The position numbers and the translations under genes were made by a program. The notes beneath the pieces are model-generated. The model did not search any database, had not been told where the DNA came from, and saw nothing but the letters and a program-made list of their open reading frames with translations. From Peptoniphilus duerdenii ATCC BAA-1640 (lineage in GTDB: Bacteria; Bacillota; Clostridia; Tissierellales; Peptoniphilaceae): a stretch of DNA of 64,000 bases. This document shows, one piece after another, positions 1 through 7,345 of the stretch (position 1 is its first letter; each line of letters opens with the position of its first letter). The stretch covers positions 313,763 to 377,762 of the forward strand of contig NZ_GL397071.1 of NCBI RefSeq assembly GCF_000146345.1, in the 5' to 3' direction.

Positions 1-218
1 TCTTTTTTTACGAGGGAGAGGGAGGGAATTAACGTCTCTCGAAAAAACCTACGGTTTTCTCTTCGAGACTCGCAGTTTCCTCCCTTCTCCCTCGAGCTCC
101 CTCTACCCACCTCGCATTGGGCTTTTTGTTGAAGTGATTTTTTTATTCGGCTAAAATTTTCCAAACTCGCTACGCTCAGACAGTGGAAAATTTCTTAACG
201 CCGAAAGCAAAAATCACA
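1..218 (-). repeat. Composite dispersed repeat, copy 1 (short form)
   Basis: Read on the minus strand this matches the plus-strand copies at 1230-1540 and 59487-59800. It contains the long imperfect hairpin (about 135-218) with the loop AACTCGCTACGCTC, then the purine/pyrimidine-rich tail ending in CTCCCTCG. It lacks the roughly 105-base central module that the other two copies carry between GAGCTCGA and AGGGAGGAAACTGCG. The element may run off the left edge of the window. No known repeat family name is recognised. Confidence 0.85.
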
Positions 219-425
219 TGCAGTGGCACTGACTATATAAGAATATGGATTACAAGTAAGGATTCTACGGAATAAATATGATTAATGCTTTTCCCACGGC
301 TAACGCCTGAGGGAAAATAATTTAGTATCAATGCTATGGAAAAAGCCTTCTTCCGCTACGGGATACACAGTTGGAAAAGCTGTAGCACATTATTTAAATT
401 AATAAAAAATAAAATGGGATAAATT
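219..425. other. Intergenic spacer upstream of bacteriocin-like locus
   Basis: No gene is seen. The stretch holds degenerate scraps of the dispersed repeats (for example CTTCCGCTACGG near 350) and then AT-rich sequence that must contain the promoter of the 426-981 genes. No convincing -35/-10 pair was found. Confidence 0.4.
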
Positions 426-608
426 ATGGACAAAAATTTTTTAGTTCTAAATGAACAAGAATTAATGCTAGTTGATGGTGGATCATTTTTGATAGGATGT
501 GCAGTTGTCGGTTGTATTGCACTTTTTGGTCTAGGAGTATATACTGGATATAAAGATCCTAAGGATCAAAAAATAAACCGTTATAGATTGGAGGCGACTT
601 TTCTATGA
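426..608 (+). CDS. Double-glycine-leader bacteriocin-like peptide precursor
   Basis: A 60-residue precursor. The first 19 residues form a classic double-glycine leader: hydrophobic and acidic positions (LNEQELMLV) followed by DGG. Processing after the GG would release about 41 residues that begin hydrophobic and glycine-rich (SFLIGCAVVGC) and end basic/polar, the usual layout of class II unmodified bacteriocins or ComC/Blp-type peptides. Two cysteines in the mature part could form a disulfide. The stop codon overlaps the next ATG (ATGA), suggesting a coupled partner. No PCAT-type peptidase/ABC exporter is in the window, so export would depend on one encoded elsewhere. A signalling-peptide role cannot be excluded. 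Confidence 0.7.
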   Translation: MDKNFLVLNEQELMLVDGGSFLIGCAVVGCIALFGLGVYTGYKDPKDQKINRYRLEATFL

Positions 609-736
609 AATTTTTAAGAAAATCAATGGATTCTTATCCTACATATTATAAAATAGTAGGTATTCTTATACTTATGTTTCTTTTATATAAGTTTGGGTAT
701 TTATTTGGCAAGTTTGCTGCAAATATCAATTTGTAA
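605..736 (+). CDS. Small membrane peptide, partner or immunity candidate
   Basis: A 43-residue ORF beginning at the ATG that overlaps the stop of the upstream peptide gene (ATGA). It has a short basic N-terminus and one strongly hydrophobic helix (about residues 17-36, IVGILILMFLLYKFGYLF). The tight coupling suggests either the second peptide of a two-component bacteriocin or a membrane immunity protein. It has no GG leader of its own, which favours a membrane protein over a secreted partner. The function is inferred only from context. Confidence 0.55.
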   Translation: MKFLRKSMDSYPTYYKIVGILILMFLLYKFGYLFGKFAANINL

Positions 737-786
737 AATGTGTGCTGATTATTTTTAAAGCTCAGCATATTTGTAAAGGAGAATAA

Positions 787-981
787 TTGAAAACAGAAAT
801 ACTTAGAGTTTTTAAAATTGTATTGCTATTTATTTCATTATTTGTGATTAATATTATATTCTTTAAAATTATTTCACTTTTAGGGTTTAGTATTATTATG
901 ACAGATTTAAGTTTTTTGGTGCCTCCGTTATTTGCAACAATTGTATTGTTATTAATTAATAAATATAAAAAAACTAAGTAA
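787..981 (+). CDS. Small two-helix membrane protein, immunity candidate
   Basis: A 64-residue protein starting at TTG (787) with AAAGGAG about six bases upstream. It has two hydrophobic segments (about residues 9-34 and 39-59) and ends with a lysine-rich tail. Small two-helix proteins directly behind GG-leader peptides are commonly immunity proteins that protect the producer membrane. A hairpin with a T-run follows, closing the three-gene locus. No specific family is recognised. It resembles in size and layout the 58-residue protein at 9849-10025. Confidence 0.5.
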   Translation: MKTEILRVFKIVLLFISLFVINIIFFKIISLLGFSIIMTDLSFLVPPLFATIVLLLINKYKKTK

Positions 982-1036
982 TTATTTGATAGGTTGTAAA
1001 ATTAAATGTGACAATAGAATAAAATAGAAAACTCTG

Positions 1037-1065
1037 AATAATAGGTTATGCCTATTATTTTTTTA
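1037..1065 (+). terminator. Rho-independent terminator of the bacteriocin-like locus
   Basis: AATAATAGG pairs with CCTATTATT around a short TTATG loop and is followed directly by a T-run. It lies 55 bases behind the last small membrane gene. Confidence 0.75.
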
Positions 1066-1088
1066 TTTGCAATTTTTAAAAAATTTAC

Positions 1089-1123
1089 GCCTTCGGCTGT
1101 GGAAGCAAGATGCTTCCGCTACA
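1089..1123. repeat. Short palindromic repeat (GGAAGC...GCTTCC module)
   Basis: A short dispersed module in which TGGAAGCA is followed by TGCTTCCGCTACA, with a preceding CTTCGGCTG. Similar copies are seen near 1733-1771, 7073-7107, 16783-16821, 21877-21925, 58668-58706 and 59341-59370, in both orientations, always between genes. Confidence 0.7.
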
Positions 1124-1229
1124 AAAATATATCATTACTTAGACTTATGTAAAAATAAATTTAGAAACTTCCTTCGAACTATACCATAGAATCCTTAATC
1201 ACAATCCTTCTACAGATACAAACTGTGCC

Positions 1230-1540
1230 ACTACAAGTGATTTTTGCTTTCGGCGTTAAGAAATTTTCCACTGTTTGAGCGTAGCGAGTTTGGAAAATTT
1301 TAGCCGAATAAAAAAATCACTACCAAAACCTCCCAATGCGAGGTGGGCAGAGGGAGCTCGATCGGCAGTCGAGTTCTACAAATCAGCCTTCATTTCATTC
1401 GGCTTCTTTGGAACTCTTTGCATAAGACCTGCAACGAAATCGGAGATTTCGGCTAGGGCTTTAACAAGGGAGGAAACTGCGAGTCTCGTTCGCAAAACCG
1501 TAGGTTTTTCGGTGCCTCCCGCTCCCTCGTAAAAAAAGAT
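1230..1540 (+). repeat. Composite dispersed repeat, copy 2 (full form)
   Basis: About 310 bases. First comes an imperfect hairpin (1236-1320): AGTGATTTTT pairs with AAAAAATCACT, TTCGGC with GCCGAA, and AAATTTTCCA with TGGAAAATTTT, around a loop containing GAGCGTAGCGAG. Then come a purine-rich box, the central module that also occurs alone elsewhere, and a pyrimidine-rich end. It is nearly identical to 59487-59800 and inverted relative to 1-218. Short ORFs crossing it on either strand are not believable genes. Confidence 0.88.
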
Positions 1541-1624
1541 TTGAAGAAGAAAGAATAGGGTTAGGTTATCCATAAGATATTTATTTAAAATTATTTTACA
1601 TTTTTGTTTTAGATGGGTTAAATA

Positions 1625-1930
1625 TGGGTCAGATCCTTCGACTTCAAAGGCTACCGCCTTTTCCGCTCAGGATGACAAGTTGTTTAGACTATCGCTATAT
1701 TGGTTTTAATTATTTGCAAGTTTTAAAGAATTTACGCCTTTGGATATGGAAGCTGGTAGCTTCCGCTACAAAAAAACATAAGTGTTATACCTCACTAGGG
1801 TTATACCCGTTCGAAGCCCTAGCCGAAATCTCTGATTTCGTCGCAGGTCTCGTGCAAAGAGTTCCAAAGAAGCCGAATGAAATGAAGGCTGATTTGCAGA
1901 ACTCGACTGCCTCTCAGGGTGACTGTATTC
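1625..1930. repeat. Clustered dispersed repeat modules
   Basis: Three modules lie in a row. At 1625-1679 is an element with fixed arms (CAGATCCTTCGAC and GCTCAGGATGAC) around a variable palindromic centre. At about 1733-1771 is a GGAAGC/GCTTCC module. At about 1799-1925 the same fixed arms enclose the roughly 105-base module that is also found inside the composite repeats. A 183-codon open frame crosses the area but is built of repeat sequence and is rejected as a gene. Confidence 0.8.
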
Positions 1931-1964
1931 CTTCAGATTTTCTCAAATATTTTTTCAAAAAAAT

Positions 1965-1992
1965 AAAACTCCTCCCGAAGGAGGAATTAATA
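1965..1992 (-). terminator. Terminator of the double-cubane reductase operon
   Basis: On the minus strand AATTCCTCC and GGAGGAGTT form a stem around a stable TTCG tetraloop, followed by TTTATTTTTTT. It lies directly behind the stop codon of the last gene of the operon. Confidence 0.9.
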
Positions 1993-1998
1993 ATAAGG

Positions 1999-2253
1999 TT
2001 AGCAAAATCTTCCACGGTTTGGATCAATTTTACTTTCTGTATCAAAGAATGTGTCTATTTTTATATTATTTTCATCTGCTATTTTCTTTATCTTTTCTCT
2101 ATCTTCTTCATTTTCATAAAGAATTGCTATTCCGCAGCAGTGATCTACTTCTCTCGGCGTTGGAACCATTGTTGATTCTATTTTTTCTAGCTTTTGATAA
2201 AGTTCATAGGCTAACTTTGAGTTTGGGACTAGGACATAGTGTAATATTTTCAT
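1999..2253 (-). CDS. DUF3343 protein (putative Se/S carrier-like)
   Basis: An 84-residue protein with the DUF3343 hallmark: a short alpha/beta domain with a conserved PTPRE segment followed by a cysteine pair (VPTPREVDHCCGIA, residues about 31-44) and a C-terminal Cys. Members of this family sit beside anaerobic oxidoreductases and selenium or sulfur metabolism genes; their biochemical role is poorly defined. It is the last gene of the four-gene reductase operon, 15 bases behind the preceding stop, with a strong GGAGG site. I infer an accessory role in cluster assembly or sulfur handling for the reductase. Confidence 0.75.
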   Translation of the reverse strand: MKILHYVLVPNSKLAYELYQKLEKIESTMVPTPREVDHCCGIAILYENEEDREKIKKIADENNIKIDTFFDTESKIDPNRGRFC

Positions 2254-2268
2254 CCTTTGTCCTCCTTT

Positions 2269-3543
2269 TTATCCAAGTATTTCTATGAATGCACCTATTC
2301 TTGTCTTTAGTTGTTCTGCGTCTTCGTCTGTGTAGTCGGTTTCGATTCCTATTACTGGAATGTTGTCTTCTCTTAGTGATTTTTCTACTTTTAATCCTTC
2401 TACATCGTATAGGTTACAGAATTTAAGGTTGACGTCGATTACTCCGTCTGCGTTATATTCTTTTACTAGTCTCTTGATGTCGTCGATTCTTTCCATGTTT
2501 GGTGTGAAGCATGCGCAGTTGATGTGTCCTAGATATCTTCTTGCTAGATTTTCTACCATTGTATCCATGTCTGTAGCTTCTTCGTCTACTAGGTTTTCAC
2601 AGTATCTTAGTCCTGTACACATTTCTTCTCCTACGATTGATGCGCCTAGTGTTTCGATTATATGATGTAGTTTCCAGTTTGGTATTGATAGTGGTGTTCC
2701 TGTTAGAAGGATTCTCTTTGATCCTTCTTCGTATACGGATACACCGTTTTTAACTCTTTCGTCTAGTTCATCACATAGTTTGTTTACCATGGTTGTGAAT
2801 CTTTCTGGATCGTCGAAGAATGCGATTTGGTGGATTAGTAGTACGTCTACTCCACTTATTGGTACATTCTTTTGTTTTCTAAAGTTATTTAGTCTTTGTA
2901 GTGCACGTCTCTTGTTGTTTACTATTTCTATTGCTTTATGAAGTGATTCTTCGGTTATTTTGTTGCCTGTTAGTTCTTCTAGTCTTTCCATGTAACCTCT
3001 GATTTCTTCTTCCCAATGTTTAAAGTCTCTTTCTCTTTTTAGTTGAGGAATATCCATTATGTACATAGGTGCGTCTTCGGCTAATATTTCCCAAGCTTTT
3101 TTCTTTCCATCACAGGTTGTTTCTCCTACGAATAGGTCTGCTATTCTGAAGAATGGACAGGTTCTATCAAATCTTGCACCTAGTGATGCTTTGATTAGTG
3201 GGCAGGTTGCTGTTGGTAGTACTTTTTCTCCACCTGGTACCCAGAATTGTGATCCTGAGCATAGTCCTGTTGGGATTGCTCCTGCTGCTATTACTACTTC
3301 GTCTGGTACGTGGATACAGAATGATCCTACTACTTTTTGTCCGTTTTTTTGTGCTTCTATTAACTCAGCAGGTCTGATTCCGTGTATATCTCCAACTACC
3401 ATGTTGAAATAATCCATTCCCTTTGGTCTGTTTTCTTGTGATAAGAATACATCTGAGAATGCTCCTGGTAGTACTTCACATAGAATATCATGTGTTGCTA
3501 CATCCATTCCTAGATCAGCCCACATCTTATGATTGTCTGTCAT
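2269..3543 (-). CDS. Double-cubane-cluster anaerobic reductase (HgdB/YjiM family)
   Basis: A 424-residue member of the 2-hydroxyacyl-CoA dehydratase beta-subunit superfamily, closest in layout to double-cubane-cluster proteins that carry an Fe-S cluster of [Fe8S9] type and reduce small molecules at low potential when fired by an ATP-dependent activase. Cysteines at about 76, 95, 114, 129 and 144 (VGSFC, GLCSG, TATCPL, RTCPFF, ETTCDG) and later ones in EEMCTG, NCACF and KFCN are candidate cluster ligands. The start is the second ATG: GGAGG lies at the right distance before it, inside the end of the upstream gene, whereas an ATG 15 bases further up has none. The physiological substrate is unknown. 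Confidence 0.8.
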   Translation of the reverse strand: MTDNHKMWADLGMDVATHDILCEVLPGAFSDVFLSQENRPKGMDYFNMVVGDIHGIRPAELIEAQKNGQKVVGSFCIHVPDEVVIAAGAIPTGLCSGSQFWVPGGEKVLPTATCPLIKASLGARFDRTCPFFRIADLFVGETTCDGKKKAWEILAEDAPMYIMDIPQLKRERDFKHWEEEIRGYMERLEELTGNKITEESLHKAIEIVNNKRRALQRLNNFRKQKNVPISGVDVLLIHQIAFFDDPERFTTMVNKLCDELDERVKNGVSVYEEGSKRILLTGTPLSIPNWKLHHIIETLGASIVGEEMCTGLRYCENLVDEEATDMDTMVENLARRYLGHINCACFTPNMERIDDIKRLVKEYNADGVIDVNLKFCNLYDVEGLKVEKSLREDNIPVIGIETDYTDEDAEQLKTRIGAFIEILG

Positions 3544-3547
3544 AAAA

Positions 3548-4327
3548 TTAACCTCCATATTTTAAATAATGTTTAGATCTTTTGTAGCAACCTCTTACTG
3601 CATACATTCCGTCTCTTGGCTTGACTTCATAGCATTTGCTACAAAGATCTTCATTAATGCCATCTATTATCCCTCCGGGACATGTGGCGAAAATTTCATA
3701 CCTTTTTTGTTTGTGAGTTTTGTTTGCGTCTTTAAACTCTGGAGAATACATGTTAAGTACGTTTTTGTAAAGTTGTATCCTCTCGTTCAAATCTATAATA
3801 TATCTTGAATAGAATTTTAAAAGAAATAGTTCATAACCGCCTATGGAGGTTTCTCTTATTTTTTCATAAAGTGAGTCTATCTCCTCTAGGTTTTCCTTTG
3901 CTCTTTCGAAAAGTTCTTCAGAAAATTCATAACGATCTTTTAGGTAGGAATGCAAATCGTAATGATTTACCACGTCCTTTTCTGTTGCTCCTCTTAGTTC
4001 TTCTTTTAAGACATGGCAGTAATCGTCTAAAACGTAGAACTTAGATGAGTAGAGTATCGGGCATTTGTCGGTTTTAAGATACACTAGTGTGGATCTTACT
4101 TGATCACATCCTTCGTGAAATCCATATTCAAAAATATAGCTATCAAGCCCCTCAAGAGGAAGGGGCTTTATGCCAAATCCATATAGAAGTGCTATGTCTA
4201 CGTCGCCAAAATAAGATGCGAGATTATCTGTACTCATCTTGGTTTCTATTGCTGTGACGAAAGACAGCCTTCTTAAATTTTTTAAGTCAGTGAAATTAAA
4301 TATTCCTTTTTCAGGAAGTAGGCTCAT
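3548..4327 (-). CDS. HgdB-like partner protein of the reductase system
   Basis: A 259-residue protein lying between the activase and the double-cubane reductase, overlapping the activase stop (ATGA) and ending four bases before the reductase start. Its layout recalls the first half of 2-hydroxyacyl-CoA dehydratase subunits: a YGFGIKPLPLEG segment where these have an AAG-P-LWG strand, then a Cys-containing stretch (FHEGCDQVR) and a helical part. It ends in a cysteine-rich tail (ATCPGG, LCSKCYEV, GCYK; about residues 215-250) that could bind an Fe-S cluster. It is far shorter than a full subunit (about 380-430). It may be an electron-transfer or scaffold subunit; the assignment is tentative. 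Confidence 0.5.
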   Translation of the reverse strand: MSLLPEKGIFNFTDLKNLRRLSFVTAIETKMSTDNLASYFGDVDIALLYGFGIKPLPLEGLDSYIFEYGFHEGCDQVRSTLVYLKTDKCPILYSSKFYVLDDYCHVLKEELRGATEKDVVNHYDLHSYLKDRYEFSEELFERAKENLEEIDSLYEKIRETSIGGYELFLLKFYSRYIIDLNERIQLYKNVLNMYSPEFKDANKTHKQKRYEIFATCPGGIIDGINEDLCSKCYEVKPRDGMYAVRGCYKRSKHYLKYGG

Positions 4328-5076
4328 GACAATAGCGCCGCTCCTATTGCGCCTGCAAATCTTGCATCAGGGTCGGTGGAAACTTCTGCTCCTAAACGTT
4401 CAGAAAGTTCCTTAGTCATGTAAGGAGAGCTACAGAATCCTCCAGTTAGGAAGTAGTGGTTTGCTCTCGATTTTCTACTTGCCAAAGATACGACCTTTGC
4501 GCAGATGGAGTTAACTACTCCTGCTGCAATATCTTCCTTTGGAGTTCCTCTTCCCATTAGGGAAATAATTTCTGACTCAGCAAATACTGTGCAGGTTGAA
4601 CTGATCTTAACTTCAGTTCCTTTTTCGGCAGATGTAAACATCTCATCTATGGAAAGTCCTAGTCTATTAGCCATGACTTCCAAGAATTTTCCCGTACCTG
4701 CAGAGCATTTATCATTCATAATAAAGTCTACAACCATGCCATTTTCAAGCACTATGATCTTAGTATCTTGGCCGCCTATATCTATTATAGTTGCGTCCCT
4801 TCCTAAGAGAAATTTGGCGCCGTTACCATGACATGTTATTTCAGTCAAGGTTTTATCTGCATAAGGTACCGAAATTCTTCCATAACCGGTAGCCATTATT
4901 CTGGAATCTGAAAGGTCTCCATATTTTTCTTCTAGATAGTCCTTGATCTTAAGGCTGGTTTCCTTTGAATTCCATCCACTTGGCATGAGTATTTTTTCAA
5001 TTATTTTTTCTTTATTCGAATCCATAACTACGACCTTGCTGGCAGTGGATCCAATATCAATTCCTATACAGTACAT
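4324..5076 (-). CDS. Acyl-CoA dehydratase activase, BadF/BadG/HgdC family ATPase
   Basis: A 250-residue ASKHA-fold ATPase. GIDIGSTASK (residues 5-14) is the phosphate-1 motif and IDIGGQDTK (about 98-106) phosphate-2; Cys124 in CSAGTG and Cys162 in SSTCTVFAESE are the two cysteines that in this family hold one [4Fe-4S] cluster at the dimer interface. ATP hydrolysis drives a low-potential electron onto the partner reductase. First gene of the operon. The start is the second ATG because GAGGTG precedes it at proper spacing; an ATG five codons up has no ribosome site. The genes behind it make the double-cubane protein the likely client. Confidence 0.9.
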   Translation of the reverse strand: MYCIGIDIGSTASKVVVMDSNKEKIIEKILMPSGWNSKETSLKIKDYLEEKYGDLSDSRIMATGYGRISVPYADKTLTEITCHGNGAKFLLGRDATIIDIGGQDTKIIVLENGMVVDFIMNDKCSAGTGKFLEVMANRLGLSIDEMFTSAEKGTEVKISSTCTVFAESEIISLMGRGTPKEDIAAGVVNSICAKVVSLASRKSRANHYFLTGGFCSSPYMTKELSERLGAEVSTDPDARFAGAIGAALLS

Positions 5077-5110
5077 ATTCACCTCATACATTTAAATTTA
5101 CCTTAGCTAT

Positions 5111-5139
5111 ATTCTACAACAAAATAATAAAAAATTCAA
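5111..5139 (-). promoter_or_regulatory. Sigma-A-type promoter of the reductase operon
   Basis: On the minus strand TTGAAT (5139-5134) and TAGAAT (5116-5111) are separated by 17 bases, about 35 bases upstream of the activase start. No operator-like repeat was noticed. Confidence 0.65.
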
Positions 5140-5187
5140 ATTTTCATTAAAAGAAAGCAAAAATATTTTTGTAAAATTTTTTAGAAA

Positions 5188-5214
5188 AATAAAAAAGGAT
5201 GTTTTTTTAACATC
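5188..5214 (-). terminator. Terminator behind the DUF3783 gene
   Basis: On the minus strand AGGATGTT and AACATCCT form a stem around an A-rich loop, followed by TTTTTTATTTTT, immediately after the stop codon. Confidence 0.85.
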
Positions 5215-5745
5215 CTAGTCCTTTAAATACTCTTCTATTTTTAAAATAAGTTCATCTATCATCTCTTCTGTTAAGTTCATATCCGTCTTGAAGGAATGGG
5301 CTTTTTCTATAATCTCGTCTCTTACTTCTTTTTCAATCTCTATAGTTTCGTCACTTTCAAGCCTCTTTACATACTCTCCAAGCTTTTTCCACTTGGTCAC
5401 AACCCTGTGCTCATCCTTTATATGATCCATTAAATATTCCAGAGTCCATCTTAAGTTGTTAGGTGTGGCTACAGATTTATGCGGAAGATTAATTCCCATT
5501 TTGTTTGCAACTTTTAAAAAGTCGTATAATTTGTTCCTATCCATATTTGAGAAAAAAATGAAACTTATGTCATGTGAGAAATTTTTATAATCCGGTTCAC
5601 TTTTTTTATAATTTAAGATATCTTCCATAGGAACTTTTAAATCCTTATCACCTGTATAGATGGTTTCAATTTCAAATTCTTTAGCGATAGCTTGTAATTT
5701 TAAGTTTAAATCCTTTGTAAATCCGTACAAAATTATTTTATCCAT
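5215..5745 (-). CDS. DUF3783 domain protein
   Basis: A 176-residue soluble protein. The N-terminal part (MDKIILYGFTKDLNLKL) and a central segment ending in TPNNLRWTLEYLMDHIKDEH match the DUF3783 pattern, in which a conserved T-x-x-N-x-x-W-T motif follows a short alpha/beta region. The last 60 residues are highly charged and helical and are not typical of the domain. The family has no established function. It is a monocistronic minus-strand gene with its own terminator, divergent from the EamA gene. Confidence 0.55.
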   Translation of the reverse strand: MDKIILYGFTKDLNLKLQAIAKEFEIETIYTGDKDLKVPMEDILNYKKSEPDYKNFSHDISFIFFSNMDRNKLYDFLKVANKMGINLPHKSVATPNNLRWTLEYLMDHIKDEHRVVTKWKKLGEYVKRLESDETIEIEKEVRDEIIEKAHSFKTDMNLTEEMIDELILKIEEYLKD

Positions 5746-5803
5746 TGCAGTTTTACCTCCCTGTTGCTAAAATAAAATAGTTAATATAAGTTAAGGAGAG
5801 CTT

Positions 5804-6703
5804 ATGAAAAATAAAAATTTAAAAGGTTATTTATATACACTTCTCGGTGCAACCTTTTGGGGACTATCTGGCACCTGTGCCTACTACTTGATGAACGATA
5901 GAAGTATTCCCCCACTTGACCTAAGCACTTATAGGATGCTAATAGCAGGAAGCATAATGCTTATATATATTCTAATTAAAAATGGAAAAGAAGCCCTAAG
6001 GGTCTTTACAAATCTAAAGGACACCTTTGTGCTAATTTCTTTTTCAATCTTTGGCATGGCAGCGATGCAGGTCACATATTTAATCACAATCTCCTATACC
6101 AACGCACCCACCGCCACCGTTCTCCAATATACAGGGATAGTGATGATCGTGGTGCTAGTGTGCGTGCTTGAGACACGTCTACCATATAGGGCTGAAGGAT
6201 TTTCAATAATATTTGCAATCCTTGGAACATTCTTCCTTGCGACTAGAGGAAATATTCACACCCTAGTCATCTCCAACGAAGGACTCCTATACGGAGGACT
6301 CTCAGCAGTAGCTATGATGATATATACCCTTGTACCGCCAAAGTTATTAAAAAAATACGGAACAATAAATATAACTGCACTCGCCACATTTATATCTGGG
6401 GTTATGATGATTTTAGTCTCTAGACCACCTATACCAGAAAAAATAGATTCACTGATTATCCTTGCATTTATGGGACTTACATTTTTTGGAACGATCATTT
6501 CCTACACCCTTTACTTCGAAGGGCTATCCATCATCGGTCCGGTTAAGACATCACTTATCGCATGCGTTGAACCAATATCAGCGCTATTATTTTCAATGGT
6601 GCTCCTTGGAGAACACTTTGTGTTTATGGATTTTGTAGGAATCATGTGCATACTATTTGCAGTGGCGATTCTTTCAATAAAAGATCTTTGGGTAAAGGAA
6701 TAG
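5804..6703 (+). CDS. EamA-family (DMT) transporter
   Basis: A 299-residue integral membrane protein with ten predicted helices in two five-helix halves; the first half starts with LYTLLGATFWGLSGT and the second with GLLYGGLSAVAMMIYTL, the internal repeat typical of the drug/metabolite transporter superfamily. YFEGLSIIGPVKTSLIACVEPISALLF-type sequence in the last third contains the conserved proline/glutamate of the EamA domain. It is likely an exporter of amino acids or related metabolites; the substrate cannot be read from sequence. TAAGGAG precedes the ATG, and a strong terminator follows. Confidence 0.85.
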   Translation: MKNKNLKGYLYTLLGATFWGLSGTCAYYLMNDRSIPPLDLSTYRMLIAGSIMLIYILIKNGKEALRVFTNLKDTFVLISFSIFGMAAMQVTYLITISYTNAPTATVLQYTGIVMIVVLVCVLETRLPYRAEGFSIIFAILGTFFLATRGNIHTLVISNEGLLYGGLSAVAMMIYTLVPPKLLKKYGTINITALATFISGVMMILVSRPPIPEKIDSLIILAFMGLTFFGTIISYTLYFEGLSIIGPVKTSLIACVEPISALLFSMVLLGEHFVFMDFVGIMCILFAVAILSIKDLWVKE

Positions 6704-6734
6704 TTTGATAAGTAAAAATTTAAATAAATGAATT

Positions 6735-6763
6735 TAATCTCCTTTTATTAAGGAGATTTTTTT
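6735..6763 (+). terminator. Terminator of the EamA gene
   Basis: AATCTCCTT pairs with AAGGAGATT around a short loop and runs straight into seven T residues. Confidence 0.9.
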
Positions 6764-6824
6764 GAAGGTTTTAGATACACTTAGGATTTGCAGCCTAAGA
6801 ATCTGTCAAGAAAACCCAATGAAT

Positions 6825-7107
6825 ACAGTCACCCTGAGCGAAAATGACGAAGCCCCTAGGCTGAGTCATTGGAGTCGAATGGGTATAGCCATGGTGTGGT
6901 TATAAATGGGTGACTTTAGTTGGAAGAATTTTTGTAGCCTCGAAGCCCTAGCCGAAATCTTCGATTTTGTCGCAGGTCTTGTGCAAAGAGTTCCAAAGAA
7001 GCCGAATGAAATGAAGGCTGATTTGCAGAACTCGACTGCCTCTCAGGGTGACTGCAGTTGGGAAGTTTGTTATAGCCTTCGGCTGTGGAAGCAAGATGCT
7101 TCCGCTA
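6825..7107. repeat. Clustered dispersed repeat modules
   Basis: At 6825-6888 is a fixed-arm element (CAGTCACCCTGAG ... GTCGAATGGGTATA) with its own palindromic centre. At 6937-7053 the roughly 105-base module (GAAGCCCTAGCCGAAATC ... CAGAACTCGACTGCC) is flanked by the same arm CTCAGGGTGACTG. At 7073-7107 is a GGAAGC/GCTTCC module. Short ORFs across this block are rejected as genes. Confidence 0.8.
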
Positions 7108-7132
7108 CGTGGGATAAATTGCTTAATACCAA

Positions 7133-7160
7133 AACAAAAAACTCCTGGTTTCCCAAGAGT
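7133..7160 (-). terminator. Duplicated terminator copied from the hydrolase gene
   Basis: On the minus strand AACTCTTGG and CCAGGAGTT pair around GAAA, followed by a T-run. It is a near-identical copy of the terminator at 12150-12178 and belongs to the duplicated segment 7136-7253. Confidence 0.8.
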
Positions 7161-7179
7161 TTCAAATAATATTTTCCTA

Positions 7180-7269
7180 TTAACTTATCAAAAAATCTTT
7201 TATTTCTTCGTGCACTGTCGGGTCGTTTTCATTTAAGACTTCGTGTCTTAGTTGTTCTAATTTTCTCAT
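7180..7269 (-). pseudogene. Chimeric 29-codon ORF: tiny-ORF start joined to a hydrolase 3-prime end
   Basis: On the minus strand AAAGGAG precedes an ATG at 7269. The first eight codons (MRKLEQLR) match the start of the broken tiny ORF at 9433-9558; from about codon 8 onward (HEVLNENDPTV...) the frame equals the last 21 or so codons of the alpha/beta hydrolase at 12192-13073, followed by a copy of that gene's terminator. It is therefore a recombination product: either a relic of a duplicated hydrolase end, or a translated micropeptide, since it keeps ribosome site, frame, stop and terminator. No function is known. Confidence 0.7.
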
Positions 7270-7289
7270 ATATAACTCCTTTTTTGTAA

Positions 7290-7325
7290 TAAAAAAAGAC
7301 GATAGAGTTTTTAATTTCTATCGCC
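7290..7325 (-). terminator. Terminator of the YtrA-type ABC operon
   Basis: On the minus strand CGATAGAAATTAAAAACTCTATCG forms a hairpin followed by TCTTTTTTTATT. A close copy sits at 9347-9385, so the element is part of a locally duplicated cassette end. Confidence 0.75.
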
Positions 7326-7345
7326 TAAGATATTCATCATTCATC

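Noticed and set aside
1275-2175. Several 60-180-codon open frames on both strands
   Set aside because: They are made of dispersed repeat modules, recur with frame shifts at 6906-7169, 16691-16906 and 59540-59773, and have no ribosome sites; repeat DNA explains them.
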